Source of the DNA: Anisus vortex
Lineage: Eukaryota; Mollusca; Gastropoda; Planorbidae
NCBI GenBank assembly: GCA_949126835.1
Contig: OX421493.1
Span: 58,203,898-58,267,897 of the forward strand
DNA: 64,000 nucleotides
Reading direction: 5' to 3'
The position numbers and the translations under genes were made by a program. Under the pieces are notes generated by a model, which saw only the letters and a list, made by a program, of their open reading frames with translations, ran no database searches and had not been told where the DNA came from. Position 1 is the stretch's first letter, and the number at the start of each line of letters is the position of its first letter. This document shows, piece by piece, positions 45,131 through 58,000 of the stretch.

Positions 45131-45704
45131 ATGTAATAAATGGCGACGTGCCCGTATAATAAAGTAATCCTTATATATTTATTATGTAGTAATGTTAATT
45201 ATTTTTATAACAGAAAACATAACAAGATAAGTTTAATGTAAGTATTGACTGTTTGACCAATAAGAGAAGTATAACAGCAAATAGTGTAATCAGATTGAAG
45301 GACTTCCCCGAGACCCGGAAACAACTCCTAGTCTTCTACAGGATATAACCATGGGGCCTTCGGTGCGCTAACCGAGCAAGCAGTCGAGAGGCTATCAACT
45401 CGCGACCTTGTATTTGCAGTATCAACACGTTTTCTTTACTTACTTTTCTGACAACTTTTTAGTTACGCTAATGGTACATTCATAATGTTTCTTAAGAGAA
45501 AACCTCATTAGGTTGTTACCCTATCGAGGAAGTGAAATTAAGATAAGTACTACAAGTACAGATAAACATACATTTTGCAAACATTGACAACAAACTCGAA
45601 TAAAAACTTAGTCGAGAATTTGTGATAAAATAACAAAACATGTTCCGTGAAATAATAATATTTATATTACGCTGTCAACAAACATATTTAATTAATTATT
45701 GTAC
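45131..45704. other. Intergenic sequence, no gene seen
   Basis: AT-rich. Lies between the two receptor genes. A moderately GC-rich patch near 45300-45420 was not recognised. Confidence 0.5.
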
Positions 45705-46480
45705 GCTCTGAGCTTGCATTAGCATGGAGTGAGGCGCTATATAAATAACCAATTATTAGTATTATTATTATTTAACATACAGCTAAGAACACGGATATTA
45801 TCTTAGGCTAATAAATATAAATCTAAATATAAAAACTATACAAACATAAGACTAATCAAATGAATGAAGCATTAATCGACCTAACATATAAGTAAGACAG
45901 TAGAGGTCTAAATCAAGTTATCTAAGGTAAATATTGAAATTAAATAATGAGTTATTAAGTTCATTTTGAAAGTAACAATAGAGCTTGTTCGCCTGAGTTG
46001 AATGGAAGTTAATTCCACACCTTCTGACAGGATATTGAGAAGGCTCTAGGACCAACGGTCGTCAGAAAGAAACGGGACACTTCCAGAAGCGACAAGTCGG
46101 CAGAACAAAGTGTTCTTTGTGGGACATATATTTTAATTAGTTTCTTGAGTTAGGACGGTATGTCGTTGTTATAAAGGCAATGATGGCAAAGTAGCGCAAC
46201 TTTACATTCAATTCTGGCTTTAACAAGGAGCCAAAGGAGCCGACGCAGGAGAACTGTCACTTACGCTTGACCACTGTTTTGAATACAATGCAATTTGGCG
46301 ACCTAATGGAAAGGTATCCCGATTAGCAGAGCATTACAGTTGTCGAGAAGAGAGAGTACAAAGGCAGCAGCAAGTTTATTTGCTGAGTCAAATGAGAAAT
46401 AAGGACATATCTGACCAAGTCTACTGCTATTGTCTACGTCATTCTAGCGTCAAAATTGGAAGAAATTTCTATTAATAGAA
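45705..46480 (-). mobile_element. CR1/L2-type LINE fragment with its 3' tail inverted
   Basis: Minus-strand coding remnants (SANKLAAAFVLS, TVGPRAFSISCQKVWN, NSGEQALLLLSK) match the family at 44165-44640. The last about 70 bp (45705-45775: CGCTCTGAGCTTGC, GCGCTATATAAATAACC, ATTATTA) are in the opposite orientation to the body. Confidence 0.72.
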
Positions 46481-47690
46481 AAAGTTGTAAAAAATGAAAG
46501 TAAAAAAAAAAAGAAACACGTATATGTAATACATTTGAATCTCCGCCAACATACACTACTCAGCTTTGTTTAGGACATTAAACCATATAGCTAAACCCGT
46601 ACACAGCAAAATGAAAACTATAAACAAACACAGTAAGCATAAACCAACATATATATATATATATATTCATATCATTATTAAACAGTTCACATTTTCTTAA
46701 ACAAGTAGCTTATATAGTTGGTTTTGTATATCTTGTAAGAACGCATACCATTGGATCTATCGAAGCATATATCCCTGCATAATTTTAAATGTCTTTCAAA
46801 AAGCTATATCTGCACCATCGCATACTTGCATTTTTATATTTCATTAATAACTTCCCCACATTTTGTTTTTTTTCTCTGCACGATATAAAGTATTATTTGA
46901 ATGATTGTTTCATTGCCTGTTTTCCGAGGAAATTCTAAAATGTGCTTTTTTTTTTAAAGAGGGTAAAGGGTATAGTTATATTTATATAAATATATATGTG
47001 TTTGGTATTTTTTTTTTTTTTTAGCTTGCGTGTGTGACTCTATTGTTTTGATCACATTACATATTATAAATTTGAATAAGTGTACACAAATGTATGATAT
47101 GCTAAATAAGGTTGTTAACAGCAACATACAACAGTCATATTAAACTAGTAAGTCAATATACAATATTTAGTAAAAGATACGAAAATCACGTGTCCTATTG
47201 AATAGTCCGGATTAGTTTTATTTTAGTCACTAGTAAGACACATTGAATTCAAACAATGTTATTTCAGTCTTTTCACAAAGGTGTCAGATAAACAATCTAT
47301 TTATATCTCGTTATGACATTTCCATTATAAACATGTGTGTTATTATTTACGTTTCTAAAAGATAATATTATTTCCTATTTGCAGGTATTTGAATTAGGCC
47401 TATATGTTTTTTCGGTGACATTGTTTATACATACACATTTCATGTACTAGTCTAACATAAAACAGACTGTAACTATTTATCGCTGTACAGTGATCACATT
47501 TCATAAGCTACCGCCCTATATAAAAATCGTTTGTCGTAATTTTATTTTGTACAATATGATAATTTGAAATTAGTTAATTTTTTTTACCAAGAATATGTCC
47601 AAGCGTTACAACAGTTGCGATACACCAGGAGAATCTTTAGGTACAGTTTTGTACTTCTGCTTACCTTTTGAGAACTACTGGTTTTTATGT
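46481..47690. other. Intergenic sequence, no gene seen
   Basis: AT-rich, with short TA runs near 46650 and 46990. No coding motif or repeat recognised. Confidence 0.5.
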
Positions 47691-47706
47691 ACATATGTTA
47701 GTAAAG

Positions 47707-48735
47707 ACAGGGAGAGAGAGAGAGAGAGAGCGTAAGATGGAGAAAAAACATGAGAGGTAGAGCGAATAAAAGATTGAAGTACAGAAAGATGGAAAGCGAG
47801 AGTGTGGGAAAGGGAACAAACGAGAGAAAGTGTGACAGGAATCGATAAGAAGATTAAGATCGAAAGAAAGACGGAGAGATATATAAAAAAGTAGAAGAAA
47901 GAGATAAAAATAGAAAGAGAAAAACAGAGACAGAAAGAGAAATAGAGTACGAGAAAAAGAGAAGGGAGAGAGAAGGCGTGAGAGAGACAGAAAGTCATAA
48001 AGAGAAAGAAAAAGAAAAAGAAAGAAAAAGAAAGAGAGATGTGTAAAGAGAGAAATTGAGGGAAAGAGAGAGAGAGAGAGAGAGGAAAATAGAGAAGGGA
48101 TAAAGAGAGAGAGACAAAGTGAGAGAAAGAGAGAGAGATAGAAAATGAGAGAAAGAGAGAGAGAAAGAGATTGAAAACTAAAAGAGAAAGAGAGACAGTA
48201 GGAGAAAGAGTGAGAAAGAGAGAAAGAAAGAGAGAGGAGATAAAGAGAGAGAGAGAGGAAGAGAGAGACTTTTCTGATCGGGAGTAAAAAGAGTTCAAAT
48301 GGAACATGAGACCTTGAGATGTATGTACATAAAAGTCGGTCTAGCGTGATGTACAGAAGTAGATTGAAGATGTTCAGTGTAAACATTCTATTTGTAAAGA
48401 AGGCATGAGAGAGATGGAAAGTCATAAAGAGTAAGAGAGAGAAACAGAAAGAGAAAAAGAGAAAGAAAGAGAGATGTATAAAGAGAGAAATTGAAGGAAA
48501 GAGAGAGAGAAAGAGAGAGGGGGGATAAAGAGAGAGAGAGAAAATGAGAGACAGAGAGAGACAGAGAGAGAAAGAGAGAAAAAACTAAGAAAGAAAGAGA
48601 GACAGAGGGAGAAAGAGAGAGAAGAAGAGAGAAAGAAAGAGAGAAAGAGGAAAAAGAGCGAGAAAGAGAAAAAGAAAGGGAGAGGGGGAGAGATAGAGAG
48701 AGAGAAGAAGAGAGAGACTCTTCTGATTTGGAGTA
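47707..48735. repeat. (GA)n-rich low-complexity tract with an internal duplication
   Basis: About 1 kb of GAGAGAAAG-type repeats. A unique 75-bp segment (GAGATGTATGTACATAA ... AAGATGTTCA) follows each half, at 48316 and 48765, a 449-bp spacing. The long Ser/Leu/Phe ORFs on the minus strand are just translations of the repeat. Confidence 0.93.
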
Positions 48736-49339
48736 AATAGAGTTAAAAGGGAACATGAGACATTGAGATGTATGTACATAAGAGCCTGTCTAGCGTTATA
48801 TACAAAAGTCGATTGAAGATGTTCAATGTTAACATTCTATAAAGAAAGAAAAAGAAATAAACATATTATAATAAACTAACAATCTTAATTTAAAAAAAAA
48901 ATTTTTTTGAATTTAAAAATGTTAAAACTGCCCAAAAAACTTTTTTACTTCAATAGTCTAGTGACTGCCAAAAAATGTCAACATACATCTAAGTGTGCGG
49001 CTGGTCAAAATTTGTGACGATATAATAATATATGTAACAAGAGGAAAGGTGTTGTTTAATATATAAGACGTCACATTCAAAAAATAATTTTTCATTCATT
49101 AAATAAGACTTTAATTGTAACAATTTTACTAAAACAATTGCATCAATGATATTGTTTACTGTAATAATCATACGACAGTTTCAATAAAAATCTTTTTTTT
49201 TTCTGGAAACAGAGTGCACTTTTTTTTTTTAAGGTTGGGTTGCAGTATTTTGATTTTGATGTCATATTTATAAAAAATGTGCTACAATTTTGTGTCTACT
49301 TGTAACAATGGTGAAATGCGGGGATTAAGAAACTGTCTA
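48736..49339. other. Intergenic sequence
   Basis: Includes the second unique segment of the GA duplication (48765-48840), then AT-rich DNA without a gene. Confidence 0.5.
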
Positions 49340-50106
49340 AATAATATCATGACATTTATCGACGATTTATTTGCACCCTCATTAAATTGATTCTTTTTAG
49401 CCTTGCCTTTTTAGTCTTGCGTTTTCCAAGTCGTTGTAGGCTTATAGTTACTGTTGACATCGTCCAGGGCCATCTTTGTGGTGATGAGGAGTATCGGGCT
49501 TATATCAGCTGCTAGTGTTAAATATATTCGCAAGACGATTTCTACATTTGGAAAAAAATGCTCGATGTTGTCTCTAGCTATTACTTTGTATAATTCTGCT
49601 TGACTGAACTTGTTGTTTTCAGATTTTGATGCACGAAATTGTGCGAATATATAAGTGGAACTGTCGTAGTTCGGGATATAAATTATTTTTTAGATCTTCA
49701 GGATAATCATTTATTATTCCTTCACAACACTGAGATGATTGTGATAATCAACCAAACAAGAAAATCGAACTTCTATATCATTATATACCTGTCCTCGTCT
49801 ACTCATCTCTGTTTCAAGTTTGTCAACAATGGCGTAGAAAGAAGATATACTAAATTTGTCTCTGGCATTCAGATATACCTCAGGGGCATCACCATCAATG
49901 ACCACTGTCTTTCGTTTACGATTACGGGTCAAAGTTGACTTATAATGCACACCTGGTGCTATTTCATTTGCAGCTTCTTCAAATCTTTCAAATTCATTCC
50001 TAGATTCATGCAAGTGATCTGCTAGTGAAGAATACAAATCAGCACGCGTTTTAAAGTTCACGTGTTCATTTCGTAGAGCTTGACTGACCCTGTGAAAATA
50101 TAACAC
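49340..50106 (-). pseudogene. ZMYM1/hAT transposase-like fragment
   Basis: The ORF at 49714-50106 has RADLYSSLADHLHESRNEFE, EVYLNARDKFSISSFYAIVD and ETEMSRRGQVYNDIEVRFSC, a segment found between core and C-terminus of hAT/ZMYM1-like proteins. Further remnants (ARDNIEHFFPNVEIVLRIYL) follow down to about 49400 with frame breaks. There is no N-terminal part, so it is a dead fragment. Confidence 0.75.
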
Positions 50107-50344
50107 TTCTTACCACAAAGACAAGCATGAGAGCAAATTCAAATTATTGCATCTTCTTTGTAGTGTTTTTTGCTTCTCTTCTGGTGTCCCCCTTCTCTGA
50201 TTGGTCTTCTTGTAAACATTCTAACGCTTCTAATCCAAGGAAGAGACTTTAGAATAGCTTCAAATGTAACAGCATGTGCTTCCCATCAGGTGTTTAAATG
50301 ACAATATTAATCTACCCTTTAAAGTAGTTCAACTTATCTTATTA

Positions 50345-50540
50345 AATTACATACGCTCCTTTTATAACAAAGTCTTGCATTTTCGTTAGTGTATTTTAAT
50401 AAAGTTAAGTTACATGTTTTTCTGTTTTGTTAATGTAAGGCATTCCATGCCTGGATGCAAACTGAGGACGCAATAGTACTTTTATGCATTAGTTGTTCCA
50501 TAATAGATAAGAAAAGTGTGATTGTTCTTATGTTTTTTTT
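50345..50540 (-). mobile_element. Diverged CR1 3' fragment
   Basis: Aligns with the large CR1's 3' end (about 23685-23880): GGCATTCCATGCCTGGATGC, then the GTACTTTTATGCATTAG stretch. It is followed immediately by a small hAT-like repeat. Confidence 0.6.
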
Positions 50541-50544
50541 AGAG

Positions 50545-50741
50545 CAGGGATAGCCAACCTTTTTGTAATAGTGTGCCAAAACAGGATTTCCAATTAATTC
50601 AGCGTGCCAACAGTCTGCAAGTCACGCTGTTCTTTTGATGAAGAAAAAACGTGCATTGGCTTTTTAGGGCTCTTCGGAGAGCCATTGAAAATTGCCCTGC
50701 GTGTTAACTTTGGCACGCGTGTCGTGGGTTGCCAGTCCCTG
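50545..50741. mobile_element. Small hAT-like non-autonomous element
   Basis: Starts CAGGGATAGCCAACC and ends GGGTTGCCAGTCCCTG (imperfect inverted repeats). Flanks TTTTAGAG and TATCAGAG agree at 6 of 8 positions. Confidence 0.65.
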
Positions 50742-51890
50742 TATCAGAGCATTGTCATATAACATTGTAATTGTGTTATATTTCAGTTAGAATTGCACAA
50801 TCAAAGATGCGTCTTATGCTAACAAAAGACTAAAATTGCAGGCACCATTTCGTTGTATCTTTCTTCATGAAGTGAAAACTGATAAGAAGATTTGGTCCAG
50901 TACATTTTCTATCCACTTACTGAACTATATATATAAGCTTAGTCGTGATTATACAAACAGGTATAGCTGTTAATGATGGCTAATCAATTAGAATGTTATG
51001 ATTTATTTGTACCTGTGATGTAAGGATTGCAAAATGTCCTCACAAAATGTCCTTTTGTTCTCTGTGACGCCAGTGTATTAACTTATCTAAAATTTTACAA
51101 AAAAAGATTATTGCACCCTGCGCCTGTTCGTGATTTGAGTTTTTGGTCAGCCATTTTTATTATGGTCTTAACAATTTTGACAATAACATTGAAAGGCTCC
51201 ATACATATTTAAAGGAGCTTTAATACAAAATAGAAAAAAAAAGGTAACTTTAAGTTACGAGCTTTTTAAATAAACATAAACTAGACATAAGTATGTTGGT
51301 GCACCAATTGTAACATGATTTTTTTTATGATTGAAACTTTTTGTGACTTTTAGAAAAAAAGATGCATGTCAAAAATAATTTTAGATGCATTTGAGACATT
51401 AGTAGAGAAAAGATAACGAACAAATATATCTATACAATTATATAATAGCCTTAATGTGCACAAGTTAGGTTAACAATTTAGTCTGATGTTTAAAAAAATA
51501 CATATTTTTGTTATTAAAAAATATATCATCTTCTTAAATGGATTCTTAAATAAAAATATAAGTTGCTCATAGTGTCACAATACACATAAAAAAGTAAATG
51601 TGGTTAAAAATCAACAATACATAAATTTTCCGAATGTTTAATGGCCTCAGTCTGATATCCACATTAAACCTAAACATTCTACCGATACACCAATAAAAAC
51701 CAAACAAATATATAATGTAAGATTAGATAAAACAAACACAAGTTTCAAAATTGAGTCATAATTTTAACAAAGTTAACTTGTTCATTGTTTAAAATACCAT
51801 TTAAAAATGGCACCTGCATTAAAAAAAAAAGAACCTTTTTCAGTTAAATGTTGAAAGGCAGAAACTTTACATTGCATGTGTTACAATAAC
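50742..51890. other. 3' flank of the phosphatase gene
   Basis: Downstream of the stop codon at 51891. A short CR1-like scrap lies near 51110. Minus-strand AATAAA (51002-51008 region) and ATTAAA (51637-51642) are candidate polyadenylation signals; neither can be chosen by eye. Confidence 0.4.
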
Positions 51891-52061
51891 TTATACATTG
51901 TTATAAACATTAATATTTTCGTCTTTGGTTGTTTCAGATAATGGAGGTTTGTTCTTTACTGGTTTAAAATCTCTTGGGAAATAATTCTCATCCATATTGG
52001 TGTATGGCATTGATGTATCGCTGTATTTCTCTAATACTTCATACACAGTTCTGTATTGTTC
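51891..52061 (-). CDS. PTP gene last exon: end of D2 and C-terminal tail
   Basis: 171 nt including TAA at 51891-51893; acceptor ATTATAG. EQYRTVYEVLEKY closes D2 (Q-loop region). The tail has PYTNMDENYF and ends NVYNNV, two tyrosines in Y-x-N context. Confidence 0.92.
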   Translation of the reverse strand, partial: EQYRTVYEVLEKYSDTSMPYTNMDENYFPRDFKPVKNKPPLSETTKDENINVYNNV

Positions 52062-55000
52062 CTATAATATAAGAATATTTATAATATATTTCTCTAATAC
52101 TTCTTACACAGTTCCCTAAAGCATTTTACACATCTCTATAATATTCATATAATAAATTAGTATTAATGATGGTTATAATGACTACATTGTAAGCTGTTTG
52201 TAGCAGGTTGGGGGTGATTACATCACTTAATCACCACGTAAACTTTATAAGTTGGGATTATATTTGCACCTGAGCCTCAAGTGTGTCGTACCTTCTGCAT
52301 GATTGAGTAAGGTGACTGTATTATGTCACACTGTGTTGCAGGCAGGCTCGTATGTGTTTTATTTTCTTCATATTAGAGTGGTCTACATCTATAGATAAGA
52401 GATGAAATATTCTCTTTCTATCATTATTGGCTTCGTTTTGTCTTAAAGGATGGTTGAGATAATGTGTTTGAGATTTACGTATTGATGATCAAATTTATAT
52501 TTAAAGTGTATGGAATTCCATGGCTCGTCCGAAGAAATTATGAAGAGGTATGGCTATACTTAACACATATAGACTTCACAACATCGATTATATAGTCGCT
52601 AGAGAATACGAGCAAAAACGTTATATTCTGAATTTTATTCACATGAAGACTGAGTATACCGTTGCCTATAGATCATACATCATTCTAGCTGCATAGTCCA
52701 ACGACAAAAACAGCAAAGATACATAATGGACTTCGTGTAACGGGGGGCCGCTACAGGGGACAGAGTGGCCCCGAAGACACGCCCTTGACGTACGAACTCC
52801 TAGCTAGACTGTCGGTAAAAACTAAAAGTTAAATATATAACTAAAAACATTAATAGTCATGTGGTGTAAAATGGAAGTGGTGTAGCTATCTTTCGTGCAG
52901 GGGGAGGGGGGTAAATATACATGTTTTCTTAGTCTGATTGACAGCAGTGGGGAAAGCAGGGGAGAGGACGGGGTTATATCACGCCTCGGACCATAGGTGG
53001 GAGGTGGTAGTGGACGACATTTAAAGCTTTTTTGCTGGTGGTCAGATTTTGCTTTCTTCACGGTCGGCTCATTACGTTACACGGTTTACAGTGGTTAACT
53101 TGACCAGCTGGCCATCTCAGATGTACATGCGATATTCTTTGTGGGTCGAGAAAAGAGGATGGACGGGAGGAGGTGAAGGTCAAGGCGGTGGGCTCAGCCT
53201 GGTTGCGTCAGGTATGACCCTGGCCTTGTTCCGAGAGGATTGGAGTGGGGGTGAACATACACGCGCCACAACATTTATAATATACATGAATGGGAACTAA
53301 TATCAATAACTAGTCATATAACAATAAGTAATATACTTATACGCATGCAGAAAATCGACATAATATATGTAAATAAATGCTATGCAATGCTAAATACATT
53401 AAGTGTTAAATGTAGGAGAGAAAGGAAAGACACATGTTCACTCCAATCAGACATGCAATAGTGGCACATAATGTTAGTGGTTTCGTACGTACATACATAA
53501 GATTATATTATCTTTTAAGAGCGGATTACATTTAAAACCTTCTTAGTTGCGTGTGACGTTAATCAGGTCCAATCAGTGGCGTAGCTTGACCTCTTTAGGG
53601 GCCTCTGCAAATTTTTCACTTTTTTGGGGTCCCCTCAAATTTGGACCCCTCCTCCCCCTTCCCTAGCTACGTCACTGGGTCCAATACGTCACACTGTTCA
53701 ATAATAAACATAAATATAAAGAAGGTAATAAAGGTTGTGTTGAATTTGGTCTAGGCTTTTTTTTTTTTGTTTAGACAAAGCGGGTTAGATACAGCAGTAA
53801 AAGTAGACTATAGCACTTAGACTATAGTGATCTGCGATATTTACAGTTCACTGTGTTACGACCACAATCCCCTTGTGGTTAGAGCCGTGTAAATGTTGTT
53901 GATAGCCTAATTCTCGTTTGCCCTAGGGTAGACTTTGGTTATTATTATTTATATTTCAGAATAGTAACTTGATAAGGAAGCTTCTGTGCAATCAAGAAGG
54001 TATTTTAATTCAGGTGAAAACTCCGCTATGTGGAAATAAATATACAATGTGAAGATTATATACAGTTAGAATAAATAGTGCCAACACAAGCGTCTATAAC
54101 AGGCTCAAAAGAAATTATCTACAAAACTGACTGCCTAGCTGTGCACCCAGCCTTAAATACTCGCGGAGAAGAGCGGGGAACAGATCTATTAAGAAAGGGG
54201 TAAAAATAATGGTATCATTTACAAACCTCATAATAAAAACAATAGTTTTAACATGAACTCCCCTGTACGTAAAATAATAAACTTTTCCTAGCTGTTCCGA
54301 TAATTTGAGGTCGGCACAAGAGTGGATTCCTAAAATAGTCTAAGCTTAGTAACTCCCACAAAACTTGCGTTGAGAGAGAGAGAGAGAGCTATGGGCGCTA
54401 TTAATATATGACAACTGGTAGACGTGCCATTGTGGTTCAAACATTTTATATTTTGAATTTTTTAAGTTAGGTCATTTAAAAGAAATACTAACTCACGTTA
54501 TCTTTAGTTACTTCTTATGTTTTTTAATTGCTTATGTTCATAGCTATACAAAAATTAGCTTCTTTCAAGAGTCTGCGAAAATGGTGTGGTGTTAAACTGC
54601 ATACAAATAATCAATACATATTTGCAAAACAAAAGAAACGTATTTTACCATGTTTGGAATGACCTCTCGCCTGACAGTTTTTACAGCACCTACAACAAGT
54701 GGAACTGATAGACTGGAATCACTGTCCAGTATGTCCAATAAATTCGACAAAACACAACACAGTCCACTATAGGTGGCGCCATCTCTGGAAAAATGGTCAG
54801 CACATTTTTAAACAAACTAAGAGTAAGTTATAATAGTAATAATAATAATAAGACGTGTATAGCGCATATCCCTTTGGGAACAGTTCTATGCGCTGTCAAC
54901 AGTTACAGGCATAGTACAGACAACGAATAAAAGACAAAAATGTATAAATGAAAAATAATAAAAAAATATTCTGCTACTTGAATAGGTAGGTCTTCAGCCT

Positions 55001-58000
55001 CTTCCGAAGGTGTCAAAGCTAGGGCTCTGACGAAGTTGTAGTGAGACGGCATTCCATGTGGACGGGCCCACGTACGAGAATGCCCGTTCGCCTGCGGACA
55101 CCAGTTTCACACGAGGGATCTGAAGAGTTAGCGTATCATAAGCCGAGCGGAGTGGACAGGATTGAGTATAGAACTTGAGACAGGAGCAAAGGTAGTCGGA
55201 GCAGAGTCATTCAGGCACTTGTAACATAGAGACGCCAGCTTGTAGGATATATGTGGTTAATGGGTAGCGTACAATGGGTAGTGCAGATATCGGAGAAAAT
55301 TCCGAATTCTTCTTCTTAAGGACCAGTCGGGCAGCACAGTTCTGGACACGTTGGAGGCCCTGAAGGGAGGAGGTCGAGAGGCCAGCCAAGAGCCAATTGC
55401 AGTAATCCAAGCGGGAAAAAAGGAGAGAGATGACAAGCTTAACACAAGCTTCTTTTGTCAGATAGCGACGGATGGCAGCAATGCGACGCAGATGGAAAAA
55501 GCAGATTTTGCTGAGGAAGGATATGTGAGGCTGCATGGACAGCGTGGAGTCGAGATAGACGCCAAGGCTATTGACAGTCGGGGAGAAAAATACTTTTGCG
55601 TCGGCCAGTTGAGATCGGACGCAGTGAGGGACACGACCCTCTGTCTCGTACCGACGTTAAGAGCTTCAGTCTTCTCACTGTTCAACTTCAACTATTTTTC
55701 CGTCATCCAGTTATTTATGTCCAGGAAACAGATGGAAATGAAAGAAAGGAGCCCATCGAAGTTTTCAGGCTTAGCACTTTTATAGAGCTGGGTGTTTTCG
55801 GCAAAAGAATGATATGTCAGGTTGTTGCGTTCGATGACAATGGTTGGGTGTAAAGGGTGAAAAGAGCTGGGCCGAGGACAGACCCCTGTGGCACACCATA
55901 GCAGACATGAACGGGCTGGGATGATAAGGACTCGGTAGTTAGTTATAGAACAATTTAAATGTATCATCCTCATCATCATTATTCCCATGACCGTTGTGAT
56001 CGTTGTGGGGAGCGAATGGACACTTCGGCAGTCAACTTTTTCCAATTTCGCCTATCCTGAGCGGTCGCCAATAGTTGAGTCAACTGCAACCCTGTCCAAT
56101 ATTTAAAATAGTGGCCTTTTTTTATCTAAAACAATATCATTTAATATAACTACACCCTTATATTCGTTTTCAATACGTTAGATTATGTAATATAGGAATA
56201 ACATCATTTAGTTTGGGTATGTAAATACGAAACACATACTTAACATTAGAGAATAACATTTAGCCTACGTACTATTTTATATGTCACTACCAAATAATTT
56301 GAGAAAGGTGGCAACACCAAAAACATTGTCCATCGACACGTACGGGGTCAAGAGGAGAGTAGGACAAGAGTGTGTGTAATAGACAGAAGGGAACACGGTC
56401 GAAGTTAGGACCGGTGTTGGTTAGATAATGTTAAATAAATATATAGAAGTGGACATTGATCTCAATTTAGTACATATGTGGAGAACACGAGGTGAATTGA
56501 TGTATGTTGAATTGTGTTGTATCTTAACTACATATTAAATTGCTTGCCATAAACTCACCTTCCTCGATTCATTTTTTGTTAGAAAGAGAAAAAGGAGGTC
56601 GGCACGCACTTATGACAGGATAATAACAATAGTGTGTCAAATAAAGTCAAATCAAATATGTCACATCTGGCAAGACAAGAAAACCAGTGACATTATAGTT
56701 ATAAATACCTGCACATGTATAGAATTTTCCCATCAGCCTGTAGGTTGTAAGACTTTATTTTCTTCACTAAACGTAACAAGTATTTAGACTCCAAGTTGGT
56801 AAATTTACACTTTAGATGTACAACATCCTGACAGTCGGATTTCTTTAGAAATAAATTTAATTACAATCTTAATATAAACAATTCATTTGAAGAATATTTT
56901 ACTATACAAATGTTTAAATAAATGTAGTAAAATATTTAGACTCAGGATATAATATTTTATCGGTCAAATTTTATTTATTTAGGGCCTATGTCGTTCTTTG
57001 TGTTTAACTCATATAAATATATAAATATATTGTTAGTGACTGAAATTAAGATTTACGAAGACACCGATCTATATACTTACCGATTTGTCACTTCGGACTT
57101 TCAAAGTTTGTTCTTCCCATAATTCATCTTGTTGAAAGTTCATGCACTTTACTTCAAAGTAATCGCTGGACAAAGTAACTCCTTTAACTGTAGTAGGTAG
57201 GTACACAGCCATAGTCTGTTAATGTTTGTAAAACAAAGGAAAACTTCCTGATTGATATAAACTCTCTTTCTTTTTCAATATGCCTAGGCCATCAACAATT
57301 ATGTGTAAACTCAAGTAGAAAAAACACGTACTTTACATCTTTTAACATTTGTATCGCAATGTAAAAGTTAAGACAATCTATTTTTAGAAGAATAGACTAT
57401 TTTATTTTCTAATAACTTTTACTTCATCCTTGGAAACATTTTCTGCTTCAAAGGCGACCATGAGTGAAATCTTGTACTGTGTGACCAATCTCCACAAGTC
57501 TGTTACTGTAGCTGGCATTGGCAGTTGTGTTAAAATATGATGGTCTTTTTTATGAGATCCCTATAATGAAATTTACAAAATAAAATTTTACAACTTTCTT
57601 ACTTTAGATTAGAATCTTTTTTAAAACTCTTTTACGGGGTTCTTTTCCCGTTTTCAACCTACCTGAACAAAAACAGCATTTATATAATCACTCTTCTCCT
57701 TGCCATAGGTGTTCAAGAAAGGTCTGTCACAGTTCCCTGGAATGCAATAGTAAGTTTTATAGTTTTGAATGAAAGTAATTTTACAAAATAGTTCATATAA
57801 TAATATAAGACAATACTTTTATTATAATGGTTTCATTAATTTCATAAACAAAATGCCAAAGAACAATCCCACTAATAAAAAGAATCGCAATTCGTTCTGA
57901 AATATAAAAAGTATTTCAAGAATGTGTGGTGAATTATTAGTGCAAGCGTTCATGCCGATAATAGGTATCACTGGTTGAGATTTAAAAATAATAAATATGT

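Noticed and set aside
47675..48756. Long minus-strand ORFs (up to 246 codons) rich in Ser, Leu and Phe
   Set aside because: They are translations of the GA/CT repeat in three overlapping frames, with no other sequence content.
56709..56761. Shorter D2 exon with its acceptor at 56762
   Set aside because: It is in frame but removes the VVHLKCKF strand that corresponds to the HFHFTSW strand of D1. The acceptor at 56843 restores it and keeps phase.
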